DNA of 64,000 nt from Cohnella zeiphila (lineage in GTDB: Bacteria; Bacillota; Bacilli; Paenibacillales; Paenibacillaceae): the NCBI RefSeq assembly GCF_014212055.1, contig NZ_JACJVO010000024.1, positions 1 to 64,000 on the forward strand. Direction: 5' to 3'. A program made the position numbers and the translations under genes. The notes below the pieces were generated by a model. That model had not been told where the DNA came from and ran no database searches. It saw only the letters and a list, made by a program, of their open reading frames with translations. Shown in pieces: positions 45,737 to 54,436 of this stretch (the stretch's first letter is position 1; each line of letters opens with the position of its first letter).

Positions 45737-46318
45737 TCAATCGGGTTTTTGCAGTCTGCCGAGCGCCCGCCCGAGCGCCTCGAAGATCTCGTCGGCACAA
45801 CGCTCGTACAGCTCCGGCGGCCCGCCGTAAGGGTCGGCGATATCGAAATCCGGCAGCTTCAGCTGAAGCTCGCGCAACCGTTCCAGATCCGCTTCCGACA
45901 GCCTCTGTCCGAGCGATCGCTTCAACTGCCATTCCGCGTAAAGCCGATCGATCTCGGCGATATCGTCCATGGCCGGATCCCCGTTTAAGGAGAACTCCTT
46001 CAACGTGTACGTCTTGCCCGCGGCGGCCGGGAACCGTTCGATAACCGCCTGCTTGTGCCCGGACGTCATGGTCAGGATCCAGTCGGCCCACTCCGCTTCC
46101 GCGGACGTGAGCGAAGAGGACGCGCCCGGCAGCGGCACTCCGCGCTTGCGCAGCGTCTCCGCCGCGTGTTGGGAGATCGGCAGCCCGTTCATGGCGGATA
46201 CGCCCGCGGAACGAACTTCGACCGGAAGGCCGTTATCTCCCGCGAGCTTGCGCAGCATCGCTTCGGCCATCGGGCTTCGGCAGGTGTTGCCGGTGCATAC
46301 GATCAGAATGCGCGTCAA
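45737..46318 (-). CDS. ywlE: Protein-arginine phosphatase (low-molecular-weight phosphatase fold)
   Basis: YwlE removes phosphate from arginine residues placed by McsB. The 193-aa protein has the P-loop CTGNTCRSPMAE; the Thr in CTGNTC is the residue tied to phospho-arginine specificity in B. subtilis YwlE. The general-acid Asp lies in DIADPYGGPPELY. It is about 40 residues longer than usual, because of a charged helical insert (about 120-160, LSEADLERLRELQ). The start is TTG behind GAAGGAGG. Confidence 0.9.
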   Translation of the reverse strand: MTRILIVCTGNTCRSPMAEAMLRKLAGDNGLPVEVRSAGVSAMNGLPISQHAAETLRKRGVPLPGASSSLTSAEAEWADWILTMTSGHKQAVIERFPAAAGKTYTLKEFSLNGDPAMDDIAEIDRLYAEWQLKRSLGQRLSEADLERLRELQLKLPDFDIADPYGGPPELYERCADEIFEALGRALGRLQKPD

Positions 46319-46416
46319 CTTGCCCGCCTCCTTCGGCTCATCTCGTGGGATACCGAAGCTCCGCCAAAAGGGGAATCGCCGCGGAGTCTCGCACCATAGG
46401 AGCTATATTTACCTAG

Positions 46417-46977
46417 TTATATCAGAAAAAGAAGTCCGAACGCAAACAAAATAGCGCCGCCCAGCGCTTCCCCGTAACCGCCCAGCCTGCCGCTGATCCT
46501 TCTGCCCAGCATCAGCCCGAGCACGCTCATCGCGCCTCCGAAAAATCCGAACGTCAGCACGGTTTCCATGACGTGGGAGGCGAACATGCCGAGCGACACC
46601 CCGACCGAAAAGGAGTCCACGCTTACGCTCAGCGCGAACAACAGCAGTCCCCATAAGGTGCGGTGGTTGATCGACTGCACCGCTTCCCCGCGCAGCGAGC
46701 TGTACACCATGTGCCCGCCGAGCAGCAAGAGCAGCGCCCCTCCCGCCGACGTGGCCACGCCCCCGAGCAGGTCGCTGACATAATGGCCGGTCACCATTCC
46801 CCCAAGCGGCATGAGCACGTGAAAAATCGCGATCACCGAGCTCAGCTTCAGGATGTCCAGTCTGCGCACGCCCTTCAGTCCGATTCCGACGCCCAGAGAG
46901 AACGCGTCCATGCCCAGCGCGACGGCCATGATCAGAATCGTAATCCATTGCCCCAAAGAGGCGGCGAAGTCCTCCAT
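46417..46977 (-). CDS. mntP: Manganese efflux pump MntP
   Basis: This 186-aa protein has six membrane segments arranged as two repeats. Each repeat has the family's Asp motif, ALGMDAFSLGVGIG (first) and SVSVDSFSVGVSLG (second), which bind Mn(II). The start is the ATG at 46977 (MEDFAASLGQ) behind AAGGGGGA; the frame is open upstream but non-membrane and without a site. Its place between ywlE and ywlC matches B. subtilis ywlD. Confidence 0.94.
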   Translation of the reverse strand: MEDFAASLGQWITILIMAVALGMDAFSLGVGIGLKGVRRLDILKLSSVIAIFHVLMPLGGMVTGHYVSDLLGGVATSAGGALLLLLGGHMVYSSLRGEAVQSINHRTLWGLLLFALSVSVDSFSVGVSLGMFASHVMETVLTFGFFGGAMSVLGLMLGRRISGRLGGYGEALGGAILFAFGLLFLI

Positions 46978-47383
46978 GACGAATCCCCCTTGCCTGCAGA
47001 CGGAAATGCGGCGAATATCGGCCGGCGTACAAGCCGATACCCCAGCATATGCGAACAGGCCTTGGAACATGTCCTTCGGGGAATCGCCGTTCCGTGCGCG
47101 GTGCTTGTCCGAGGTCTCGGATACGGGCGGATCTCGCGGCGGCGGGAGACGAGGTCGGGGCAGCCGAACGAGCGCATGAGCGAATGGCTTCATGGGGATG
47201 GGCTGCGGCTATAGGAAGACCGTAAGGCCATTCAGGAACACGATCGATCGCCTACTTCGTCTCTCATAAGAGCCGGCTGCGTTCCGGGAGAGCCGCATGA
47301 GGTCGTGAGCGGACAGGCCTGCGATAGGCGGGAAGCCCGATCGGCAGGCCTCGGCCGGGGCGGGCGGCCTGGCGCCCGGAGCG
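46978..47383. other. 406-bp intergenic region upstream of mntP, nothing recognised
   Basis: G+C-rich sequence. I looked for the yybP-ykoY manganese riboswitch that often precedes mntP and did not find its conserved blocks on the minus strand. No promoter or credible gene could be named. Confidence 0.5.
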
Positions 47384-48457
47384 CTAGACGTAATGGATGC
47401 GCCCGCCGGCGGCTTTGCGCATCCGGTTCATGAGCGCGGCGCCGATGCCGCGCTCGGGATAACCCTCGGCGACGATAAAGCCGACGCCGAGCTCGTCGCA
47501 TTCGCGCAGCGCGGCGTAGAGCGCCTGCGCCGCCCGTTCCGGCTCGGCCCGCGGCCCGAGCCGAAGCACCGCGTCCGCGCGGTAAGCCGGGGCGTTCTCG
47601 TCGCAGGCGAGAACGCCCACGCGCAAGCCGCGCGAGCGCTGGGCGTCGGCCGCCTCCTGGGCGGCCGCGCGGACGCGGGCGGCGTCGCCGCCCGCCACGA
47701 CGACCATGACGCCCTTCGGGGCGTAATGGGAGTACTTAACGCCGGGCGAGCGCGGCGCGCCCGCGTCCGCGGCGGCAGCGTCCCCCGCATCCGGGGCCGG
47801 GGACGCCACGTGCGCCTCGCCGCCGAGCGCGGCTTCCAGCTGCTCGGCAGTGACGCCGCCGGGGCGGAGCACATGCGCCGCGCCGTCCACGATCCGCACG
47901 ACCGTCGACTCCACGCCGACGCCGGTCGGTCCTCCGTCCAGAACGCCGTCGATCCGTCCGTTCAGGTCCTCGAGCACGTGGCCGGCCCGCGTCGGGCTCG
48001 GCCGGCCGGAGCGGTTCGCGCTCGGCGCGGCGATCGGGCAGCCGGCGGCGGCGATCAGCCGCCGGGCGAGCTCATGCCCGGGCACGCGCACCGCGACCGT
48101 ATCGAGCCCCGCGGTGACGCGCGCGGACACCACTCCCGGCCGCGCCGGCAGCACCAGCGTCAGCGGGCCGGGCCAGAAGGCGTCCATCAGCCGCCGTTCC
48201 GCCGGCCCGATCTCCGCCGCCAGCGCTTCCGCCTCTTCGGCGGAGGCCGCATGCACGATCAGCGGGTTGTCCGAAGGCCGCCCCTTCGCCGCGAAAATCC
48301 GCTCCACCGCCGCCTCGTTCCGCGCGTCTCCCCCGAGACCGTACACCGTCTCGGTCGGAAACGCGACAACGCCGCCGGCGGCGAGGAGCGCGGCGGCTTC
48401 CCGCACGCCCTCGTTCTCCCGCTCCGGCGGCCAATAGATCGTTTGATGAGTCGTCAT
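47384..48457 (-). CDS. ywlC: L-threonylcarbamoyladenylate synthase (Sua5/YwlC)
   Basis: The enzyme makes TC-AMP from threonine, bicarbonate and ATP for the t6A37 modification of ANN-decoding tRNAs. The 357-aa protein has the YrdC domain (about 15-215) with FPTETVYGLGGDA, KGRPSDNPLIVH and SANRSGRPSPT. The Sua5 C-terminal domain (about 245-357) follows an Ala-rich, acidic linker with SPGVKYSHYAPKG. The conserved synteny ywlC-spoIIR holds, with 65 bp between them. Confidence 0.96.
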   Translation of the reverse strand: MTTHQTIYWPPERENEGVREAAALLAAGGVVAFPTETVYGLGGDARNEAAVERIFAAKGRPSDNPLIVHAASAEEAEALAAEIGPAERRLMDAFWPGPLTLVLPARPGVVSARVTAGLDTVAVRVPGHELARRLIAAAGCPIAAPSANRSGRPSPTRAGHVLEDLNGRIDGVLDGGPTGVGVESTVVRIVDGAAHVLRPGGVTAEQLEAALGGEAHVASPAPDAGDAAAADAGAPRSPGVKYSHYAPKGVMVVVAGGDAARVRAAAQEAADAQRSRGLRVGVLACDENAPAYRADAVLRLGPRAEPERAAQALYAALRECDELGVGFIVAEGYPERGIGAALMNRMRKAAGGRIHYV

Positions 48458-48522
48458 GTTCTCCGTCCATCCTTACGTTATCCTGAAGTTGACTATTATT
48501 ATAGCACAGGCTCCTTCAGCTT

Positions 48523-49251
48523 TTACGAGAAGAGCGAGGCGATCCAGGCGATCAGCTTTTTCAGAATCACGATCAGGAAAAACTCCGCGTGCGGCTTCTC
48601 CGGGGCTGCGGCATCCGTCTTCCCGTCCATCGCCGCAACCGTCCGCGCGTCCGCCTTCCCGACCGCTTCCGTCGCGTGAACCGAGCCGGATTTGGCGTTC
48701 GTCTTGGCGGTTGCGACATGGGTATCGGCCGATTTGGCTTCGTCCGCATCGTCTTTCGCCGTTGCCGCCGTCAGGCATAGGGGCGGAAACAGCACGCACC
48801 ACCAGTTGGCGCCGTCGCCCTTCCCGAGCGTGATCCGCAGCGCTTCGTACTTGCCGGCCGGGTAAGCTTTGCCTTGGAACGTTTTGGCCGGGAACGGCAC
48901 TTCGTCCAGATCGATCGACGCTCCGTACGGCGCGTTCTGCGCCTTCAGGGCTTCGTCCGCGACCTTCCTCACTTCGGGAAGGCGAGCCTTGAGAAAAGCT
49001 TTCGCCTCGTCCTCGGTCGTCGGCATCTTTCCCCACGACTCGATCAGCGCGGCCATGCGGTCGCGCACCCCGCGCTTGATCGCCTGGTCTGCCGCGCTGT
49101 CGGACTGCGCGATAATTCGAATCCGGATCGCATCGTCCGGAATAGGTTCCCTATCATTGCCGGCATAGGCCGGATTGGTCTGAGCGATCAACGTCGTACC
49201 GCCGATAAGAAGAAGAAAAAATAATAGGATTGCCGGGCCAAGACCACGCAT
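48523..49251 (-). CDS. spoIIR: Stage II sporulation protein R
   Basis: SpoIIR is secreted from the forespore and triggers SpoIIGA to process pro-sigma-E in the mother cell. The 242-aa protein has a signal peptide or anchor (about 3-28). The SpoIIR core (about 40-155) has IRIRIIAQSDSAADQAIKRG, PYGASIDLDEVPFPAKTFQG and NWWCVLFPPLC. A low-complexity linker and a C-terminal hydrophobic helix follow (FFLIVILKKLIAWIASLFS). The start is the ATG at 49251 behind GAGGAG. A sigma-F-like promoter lies about 64 bp upstream. Confidence 0.95.
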   Translation of the reverse strand: MRGLGPAILLFFLLLIGGTTLIAQTNPAYAGNDREPIPDDAIRIRIIAQSDSAADQAIKRGVRDRMAALIESWGKMPTTEDEAKAFLKARLPEVRKVADEALKAQNAPYGASIDLDEVPFPAKTFQGKAYPAGKYEALRITLGKGDGANWWCVLFPPLCLTAATAKDDADEAKSADTHVATAKTNAKSGSVHATEAVGKADARTVAAMDGKTDAAAPEKPHAEFFLIVILKKLIAWIASLFS

Positions 49252-49314
49252 CGTGATTCGCTCCTCGTGAGCGCCCGTCGGCGCCGCTCGATGCGTTCCG
49301 GAACGTCTTAGCCC

Positions 49315-49343
49315 TAGTATGTCCTCCTCGCAAAACGATAAAC
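49315..49343 (-). promoter_or_regulatory. Sigma-F-type promoter of spoIIR
   Basis: On the minus strand GTTTA (49343-49339) is followed after 14 nt by GGACATACTA (49324-49315). One defined -10 position deviates (C for r). spoIIR is a sigma-F gene in B. subtilis, and the geometry equals that of the spoIIQ site. Confidence 0.6.
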
Positions 49344-49454
49344 CTACCATTTCGGCGGATTGCTAGATTTTCTCCAGGCTCCCCGTGCGGCTGAGAATAA
49401 TTAGCCTCTCAAAACGAAGACGGCTCGCGGTACGGCGGCGGATTTGCGTTCAAA

Positions 49455-49523
49455 CGAAAAATCTCCCTTTGTCCCGCCATTTGGCCGGCTGAGAGACCGG
49501 CGAGGCCGAACAAAAGGAGATTT
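49455..49523 (-). terminator. Terminator of prfA-prmC
   Basis: AAATCTCC (49459-49466) pairs with GGAGATTT (49516-49523) around an inner GCCGG/CCGGC hairpin, and the minus-strand tail is T-rich. It isolates spoIIR from prmC. Confidence 0.75.
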
Positions 49524-49545
49524 CGGGGGAGTTCCTTGTCTCGTG

Positions 49546-50460
49546 TTACCGGCGAACCGCGATCACATGCCGGTCGATGCCCGCATAGTCGCGGACAAAA
49601 CGGACCTCGCTCCAGTCGGCGGCGGATCGGAGCAGCTCCGCGACGTCCTCCGCCTGGCCCGCTCCGACTTCCCAGGCGACGAGCCGGGGCAGCTGCGGCA
49701 GCAGGCTCATCCGTTCCGCCATCCGCCGATACGGGGCCAGGCCGTCCGCCCCGCCGTCCAGCGCCAGGCGGGGCTCATGCTCGCGCACTTCCCGCTGGAG
49801 GCCGGGCAGGTCGGCGGAAGGGATATAGGGCGGGTTGGACACGAGAATGTCCGCCGCCAGCCCTTCCCTCGCCGCGCCGCCGCGATCCGCGGCGATAAAA
49901 GGCTCCAGCAGATCGCCTTGAACGAAGGCGATCCGCGGCTCCACGCCGTTCGCCCGCGCATTGCCGCGGGCGACTTCCAGCGCGTCCGGCGACAAGTCCG
50001 ACGCCACGACGCGCCAAGCGGGCCGCTCCGCGGCCAGCGTGACCGCGAGCGCGCCGCTTCCCGTGCCGACGTCCAGCGCCGTCAGCTCGGCGCCCTGCCA
50101 TCGCTCCGCTTCCAGCAGCACCGCTTCCGCCAGAAGCTCCGTCTCCGGGCGCGGAATGAGCACGCTCGGCGTCACCGCGAACCGGCGCCCGCAGAAGGAT
50201 TGTCCGCCGACGATATATTGCACCGGCTCGCCCGCCGCCTTGCGCGCCAGCAGCCGCTCCCATTCCGCCCGGCGCGAATCCGGGAACGGCTCGCGCAAGT
50301 CGCGCAGAAGCTCGGCCTTGCCGATTCCCAGCGCATGCAGAAGCAGCAGCTCCGCGTTCGCCTCGGCCTCGTCCACGCCTGCTTCCCGCAGTGCCGCCGC
50401 CCCTTTCCTCCACGCATCTCCGATCGTTTGCATCGGTTCCTTTTCCCGTTCCATGGTCAT
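49546..50460 (-). CDS. prmC: Release factor glutamine methyltransferase
   Basis: PrmC methylates the Gln of the GGQ motif in release factors. The 304-aa protein has an N-terminal helical domain, the SAM-binding motif LDVGTGSGALAVTLA and the catalytic NPPY motif in VSNPPYIPSADL. The start is the ATG at 50460 (MTMEREKEP), 7 nt after AGGAG; ATGs at 50454 and 50433 are alternatives. Its substrate gene prfA is upstream, but 770 bp of repeats lie between them. Confidence 0.94.
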   Translation of the reverse strand: MTMEREKEPMQTIGDAWRKGAAALREAGVDEAEANAELLLLHALGIGKAELLRDLREPFPDSRRAEWERLLARKAAGEPVQYIVGGQSFCGRRFAVTPSVLIPRPETELLAEAVLLEAERWQGAELTALDVGTGSGALAVTLAAERPAWRVVASDLSPDALEVARGNARANGVEPRIAFVQGDLLEPFIAADRGGAAREGLAADILVSNPPYIPSADLPGLQREVREHEPRLALDGGADGLAPYRRMAERMSLLPQLPRLVAWEVGAGQAEDVAELLRSAADWSEVRFVRDYAGIDRHVIAVRR

Positions 50461-50550
50461 CCAACGACTCCTATCCGCCGCGAAACGTCCGTCCCACTGC
50501 CATCTGTCACGCCCGCTCTCTACCGAACGCCCTGGCATCTCCGAAAAAAA

Positions 50551-50732
50551 CTGCAAGAATGCAGGCTTTCCTCTCTCGCTCGCGGCGACAGTATCTCAAT
50601 CCTGCAAAAATGCAGGCATTTTAGCGTCGGCGGGTTGATTTGGAGGGCTAACGGAGGAAATTCCTGCACTTTTGCAGGAATTAAGGCTTATTGCGGCTTT
50701 CTCTGCATAAAAACCTGCATTTTTGCAGGTTT
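50551..50732. repeat. Four CCTGCA-N(4-5)-TGCAGG hairpins
   Basis: Hairpins with arms (C)CTGCA and TGCAGG occur at about 50551, 50602, 50663 and 50711. Loops are A/T-rich (AGAA, AAAA, CTTT, TTTT). The third and fourth extend with AATT and AA on each side. The first copy overlaps the shadow region just upstream of the prmC start. Confidence 0.88.
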
Positions 50733-50799
50733 CGGCAAGTTGGCAGGCAAGGTTGCCCGCCGGACCGGCAAACTCAGCTTCGGCATCCGCCCAGCATCC

Positions 50800-51060
50800 G
50801 GTTCGGCTTGCGCCGGCTGCAACTCCCCGGAAGTCGGCTCGGTTTGCGCCAGCTGCGGCTCACCGGAAGTTGGTTCGGCTTGCGACGGCTGCGGCTCCCC
50901 GGAAATCGGCTCGGCTTGCGAAGACTGCAACTCCCCGGAAGACGGTTCAACTTGCGCCTGCTGAGGCTCACCGGAAGTCGGCTCGGCTTGCGCCCGACCG
51001 CGCCTCGTCGGAGGCCGAATCGGCTAACGCCAGCTCAGCTCGCCGGACGGTTCGGCTAGC
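50800..51060. repeat. Tandem 36-bp repeats between prfA and prmC
   Basis: Units begin GGTTCGGCTTGCG or GGCTCGGCTTGCG at 50800, 50836, 50872, 50908, 50944 and 50980 (exact 36-bp period). More diverged copies run to about 51060. Several frames are open and each gives a 12-residue repeat (for example SGEPQPSQAEPT on the minus strand), but none has a start with a ribosome-binding site. I treat it as non-coding. Confidence 0.9.
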
Positions 51061-51231
51061 GCCGGCTGATGTCCGTCGACAGCCGCTCGGGACCGCGCCC
51101 GAAGGCGCTCCGGCCGAATTCGCAGCGAGAGGCTGCCCTCCGGCAATCAAGCCGTGAGAGACAGCCTCCTTTCCCGCATGGGCCGCTCGAATATCAAAGC
51201 CGGACAAGGGCCGTGCGGCAGCCTTCTTGGC

Positions 51232-52305
51232 TCAAGCCATGCCCTCGCGGGCGAGCATCTCGGTCTGTTCGGCCAGCGACAGCGCCTGGACGATCTCGTT
51301 CATGTCTCCGCCCAGCACCGCATCCAGCTTGTGCAGCGTCAAGCCGATGCGATGGTCGGTGACGCGGCTCTGCGGGAAGTTGTACGTGCGGATGCGCTCG
51401 CTGCGGTCGCCGGTGCCGACCTTCTCCTTGCGTTCGCCGGCGTACTTCGCTTCTTCTTCCTGCATCTTAATGTCCATGATGCGCGTCCGGAGCACCTGGA
51501 GCGCCTTCGCTTTGTTGTCGTTCTGCGATTTGCCGTCCTGACAGGTGGCGACGATGCCCGTCGGAAGGTGGGTGACCCGCACCGCCGACTTGGTCGTGTT
51601 GACCGACTGGCCGCCCGCTCCGCTGGAGCAGAACGTATCGACGCGAATGTCTTTGTCCAGAATCTCGATGTCGAGCTCTTCCGCCTCCGGCATGACGACG
51701 ACGGTCGAGGTCGACGTATGGATGCGTCCGCCCGACTCGGTCTCCGGCACGCGCTGCACGCGGTGAGCGCCGCTCTCGAACTTCATCTTGCTGTACGCGC
51801 CTTGGCCGTTGATCGTGAAGATGACCTCCTTGAAGCCGCCGAGATCGCTGACGCTCGCTTCGAGCATCTCGGTCCGCCAGCCTTGGCTGTCCGCGTACTT
51901 CGCGTACATCCGGTACAGCTCGGCGGCGAACAGGTTCGCTTCCTCCCCGCCGGCCGCGCCGCGAATCTCGACGATGACGTTCTTGCTGTCGTTCGGATCC
52001 TTGGGCAGCAGCAGAATGCGGATTTGCTCCTCCAGCTCTCCCTGGCGCTCGGTCAGCTCCTCGATTTCCATTTTGACCATTTCGCGCATTTCGTCGTCCA
52101 GCTTCTCTTCCTGCATCGCCTTGGCGCTGCCGAGCTGCTCCACGACCGATTTATATTCCTGATAAGCCTGATAGGCTTCGTTAAGGTCCGATTGTTCCTT
52201 CGCATAGGAGCGCAGCCGCGCCGGATCGTTCACCACGTCCGGGTCGCATAACAGTTCGCTCAGCTTCTCATATCGGTCCGCCAATGCTTGAAGACGGTCC
52301 AGCAC
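51232..52305 (-). CDS. prfA: Peptide chain release factor 1
   Basis: RF1 ends translation at UAA and UAG. The 357-aa protein has the GGQ motif in [17 protein letters not shown] and the codon-reading PxT-type tripeptide region ([14 protein letters not shown] precedes it). A GTG start lies behind GGAGGCTGAGG. It heads the prfA-prmC-spoIIR region. Confidence 0.97.
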   Translation of the reverse strand: MLDRLQALADRYEKLSELLCDPDVVNDPARLRSYAKEQSDLNEAYQAYQEYKSVVEQLGSAKAMQEEKLDDEMREMVKMEIEELTERQGELEEQIRILLLPKDPNDSKNVIVEIRGAAGGEEANLFAAELYRMYAKYADSQGWRTEMLEASVSDLGGFKEVIFTINGQGAYSKMKFESGAHRVQRVPETESGGRIHTSTSTVVVMPEAEELDIEILDKDIRVDTFCSSGAGGQSVNTTKSAVRVTHLPTGIVATCQDGKSQNDNKAKALQVLRTRIMDIKMQEEEAKYAGERKEKVGTGDRSERIRTYNFPQSRVTDHRIGLTLHKLDAVLGGDMNEIVQALSLAEQTEMLAREGMA

Positions 52306-52467
52306 GTTCCTCAGCCTCCGTAAATAGTCCGGCCCGGAAAACCGTTGCGATCAGAAAACCCGATCCGCGAACGCCCGGCACTCATGCACCTGCGCGTCTT
52401 GGCGGAACGTTTCTCCCGCTTCGATCGATCCTTGCCGTCTTTTTCAGAATGAACTGAGAATATTATA

Positions 52468-53361
52468 TCACACTCCCGCAATCTTTGCGGCGGCTTCCGT
52501 CGCCCGAACGGCCGGCTTGGTCCGCCAATTGACGAGAAAGATGCCCAGGCAGATGAGCGCGCCGCCCGCCCCGACGTACCAGTGCAACGGTTCTCCCACG
52601 AGCGCCCAGCCGCCAAGCACGCCGAAGAACGGAGCCAGAAACAGGAACGCGCTCGTTCGGGCGGGATCGGTCGTACGAAGCAGGTAGAACCAAATGGAGA
52701 ATTGGCCGATCGAGCTGATCAGCACGAGCCACAGCAGCACGCCGATCGTCGTCCCGTTCACGGTCAGATGCGGATGCTCCGAGACGACGCTCAAGGCAAG
52801 CAGCACGATGCCGCCGGCGAGCATCTGATATCCGGTCAGCACGAAGCTGTCGAAGCCGCCTCCCCAACGCTTGGTCAGCAGCGTCGCCGAGGCGAAAAAC
52901 AGGGCGCCCAGCAAACCGATGAACGTCCCGGGCGACACATGGAAACCGGTGCCGAACGTCTCGACCACGCCCGCAAGACCGACGGCTGCGCCGATCCATT
53001 GCCTGGCCGAGTATCGGACCCCGGCGAACAGCGCGCTCAGCACGATGACGAGCAGAGGGCTGACGAATGTCAGAATGGCCGATTCTCCCGAAGTGATCCA
53101 CCTCATGCTATAGTAAGCGCAGCCCATGACTCCCGCGGAGTTCAGGACGCCGATCAGCGCCGCCTGTCCCCACTGCTTCGGGGTACGCGGCTGTGTCCGC
53201 TTCCTCATGGCGAACGTCATGATCGCTCCGCCCAGAACGAAGCGAATTCCCATGAGCAGGAACGGGCTTGCTTCGTCCAATCCGATCCTTCCGATCGGAA
53301 AGGCGAGCCCCATCATCAGCGTCGCGGCCAGAACAAGAATGGCGTAAGTCATCCGGCTCAT
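52468..53361 (-). CDS. EamA/DMT family transporter
   Basis: This 297-aa protein has ten membrane segments in two EamA halves (about 8-135 and 150-285). Its substrate is unknown; the family exports amino acids and other metabolites. The start is the ATG at 53361 (MSRMTYAIL) behind GAGGAGG; the upstream in-frame ATG at 53442 lies in the divergent promoter. It is transcribed away from a LysR regulator, the typical arrangement for a regulated exporter. A TACAAT -10 candidate lies at 53396-53391. Confidence 0.92.
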   Translation of the reverse strand: MSRMTYAILVLAATLMMGLAFPIGRIGLDEASPFLLMGIRFVLGGAIMTFAMRKRTQPRTPKQWGQAALIGVLNSAGVMGCAYYSMRWITSGESAILTFVSPLLVIVLSALFAGVRYSARQWIGAAVGLAGVVETFGTGFHVSPGTFIGLLGALFFASATLLTKRWGGGFDSFVLTGYQMLAGGIVLLALSVVSEHPHLTVNGTTIGVLLWLVLISSIGQFSIWFYLLRTTDPARTSAFLFLAPFFGVLGGWALVGEPLHWYVGAGGALICLGIFLVNWRTKPAVRATEAAAKIAGV

Positions 53362-53421
53362 AGCGTTTTCCTCCTCTCGATGCTGTTTGTATTGTACTCC
53401 CGTTTGGCGTTCAGTTAAAAT

Positions 53422-53438
53422 AAACATTATCGATGTTT
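53422..53438. promoter_or_regulatory. Probable LysR operator
   Basis: A perfect inverted repeat AAACAT-TATCG-ATGTTT lies in the divergent EamA/LysR gap, about 26 bp upstream of the EamA -10 candidate and upstream of the LysR GTG start. Size and spacing fit a LysR-type binding site. Confidence 0.65.
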
Positions 53439-53471
53439 GCAATCATTATGAGTGATGGAGAGGTGTTCGCG

Positions 53472-54356
53472 GTGGAGAGCGGGGATCTGCGCGTTTTTCA
53501 GGCGGTGGCGACGGAAGGGTCCATTACGAAGGCGGCGAACCGGCTCGGCTACGTGCAGTCGAACGTGACCGCCCGCATCCGGCAGCTCGAAGCCGACTTG
53601 CAAACCGTGCTGTTCCACCGGCATAACCGGGGAATGGTTCTGACCGCCGGCGGCAAATCGCTGCTGGAATATGCGAACCAGATTCTCGGCTTGCTGGACG
53701 AAGCCGCCAAAGCGGTCACTTCGGCCCATGAGCCGCGCGGCCCGCTCTCCATCGGGTCCTCGCAGACGTGCGCGGCGGTGCGGCTGCCCAAATTGCTGGC
53801 CCGCTACCACCGGCAATATCCCGAGGTGGCGCTGTCCCTGACGACCGGCAACTCCGACGAACTGACGGAGGGGATCTTGCGTTACGAGTTGGACGGAGCC
53901 TTCCTGTCCGGTCCGTTCGATCATGACGAACTCGCGGCGATTCCCATGTTCGAGGAGGAAATGGTACTCGTCTCGGAAGCCGGACTGGAGGAATTGGAGG
54001 AGGCTCCGGCCAAGCCGATCCTCGTGTTCGCCGGGGGCTGTTATTACCGGTCCGCTCTGGAGTCGTGGCTCAAGCAGAATTCGTGGAAAAGTCCGCAAAC
54101 GATGGAGTTCGGAACGCTGGAAGCGATCCTCGGAGGGGTGTCGGCGGGACTCGGCATCTCCCTTCTTCCCCGCACGGTCGTGGCCAAAGGGGTCGAGGAA
54201 GGCTATCTGAGGGCGCACGAATTCCCGGAGGAAGCCCGCTATGTCGATACGAGCTTCGTCTGGCGCAAGGACGCTTTTCTCAGCCGGCCCCTTCGGCTGT
54301 TGATGGAGCAGCTGGCGTCGGCTGCGGAGCCTGCCGCGGACCTTTTCCGCGCCTGA
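53472..54356 (+). CDS. LysR family transcriptional regulator
   Basis: This 294-aa regulator has an N-terminal winged helix-turn-helix (about 1-60: FQAVATEGSITKAANRLGY and QSNVTARIRQLEADL) and a C-terminal LysR substrate-binding domain (about 88-285). The start is set at the GTG at 53472, 9 nt after GGAGAGGT. The ATG at 53433 would lie inside the operator palindrome. It probably controls the divergent EamA transporter and itself. Confidence 0.92.
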   Translation: MESGDLRVFQAVATEGSITKAANRLGYVQSNVTARIRQLEADLQTVLFHRHNRGMVLTAGGKSLLEYANQILGLLDEAAKAVTSAHEPRGPLSIGSSQTCAAVRLPKLLARYHRQYPEVALSLTTGNSDELTEGILRYELDGAFLSGPFDHDELAAIPMFEEEMVLVSEAGLEELEEAPAKPILVFAGGCYYRSALESWLKQNSWKSPQTMEFGTLEAILGGVSAGLGISLLPRTVVAKGVEEGYLRAHEFPEEARYVDTSFVWRKDAFLSRPLRLLMEQLASAAEPAADLFRA

Positions 54357-54380
54357 CGGAACGGGATATCGGAAAGCCGA

Positions 54381-54414
54381 AAAGCCGCATCTCCCCCGAG
54401 GGAGGTGCGGCTTT
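54381..54414. terminator. Bidirectional terminator
   Basis: A 15-bp stem AAAGCCGCATCTCCC / GGGAGGTGCGGCTTT (one mismatch) lies between the converging LysR gene and the YhgE/Pip remnant. Confidence 0.8.
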
Positions 54415-54436
54415 CATGTCTGCGCGGTTAGGCGAA

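Noticed and set aside
46978-47383. Manganese riboswitch (yybP-ykoY) upstream of mntP
   Set aside because: The conserved blocks of the class were not found on the minus strand.
50691-51059. Leucine-rich-repeat-like protein over the 36-bp array
   Set aside because: The LRRLQLPGSRLG pattern arises because 36 is a multiple of 3; other frames give equally regular repeats (CNSPEVGS, SGEPQPSQAEPT). No ribosome-binding site and no conserved end.
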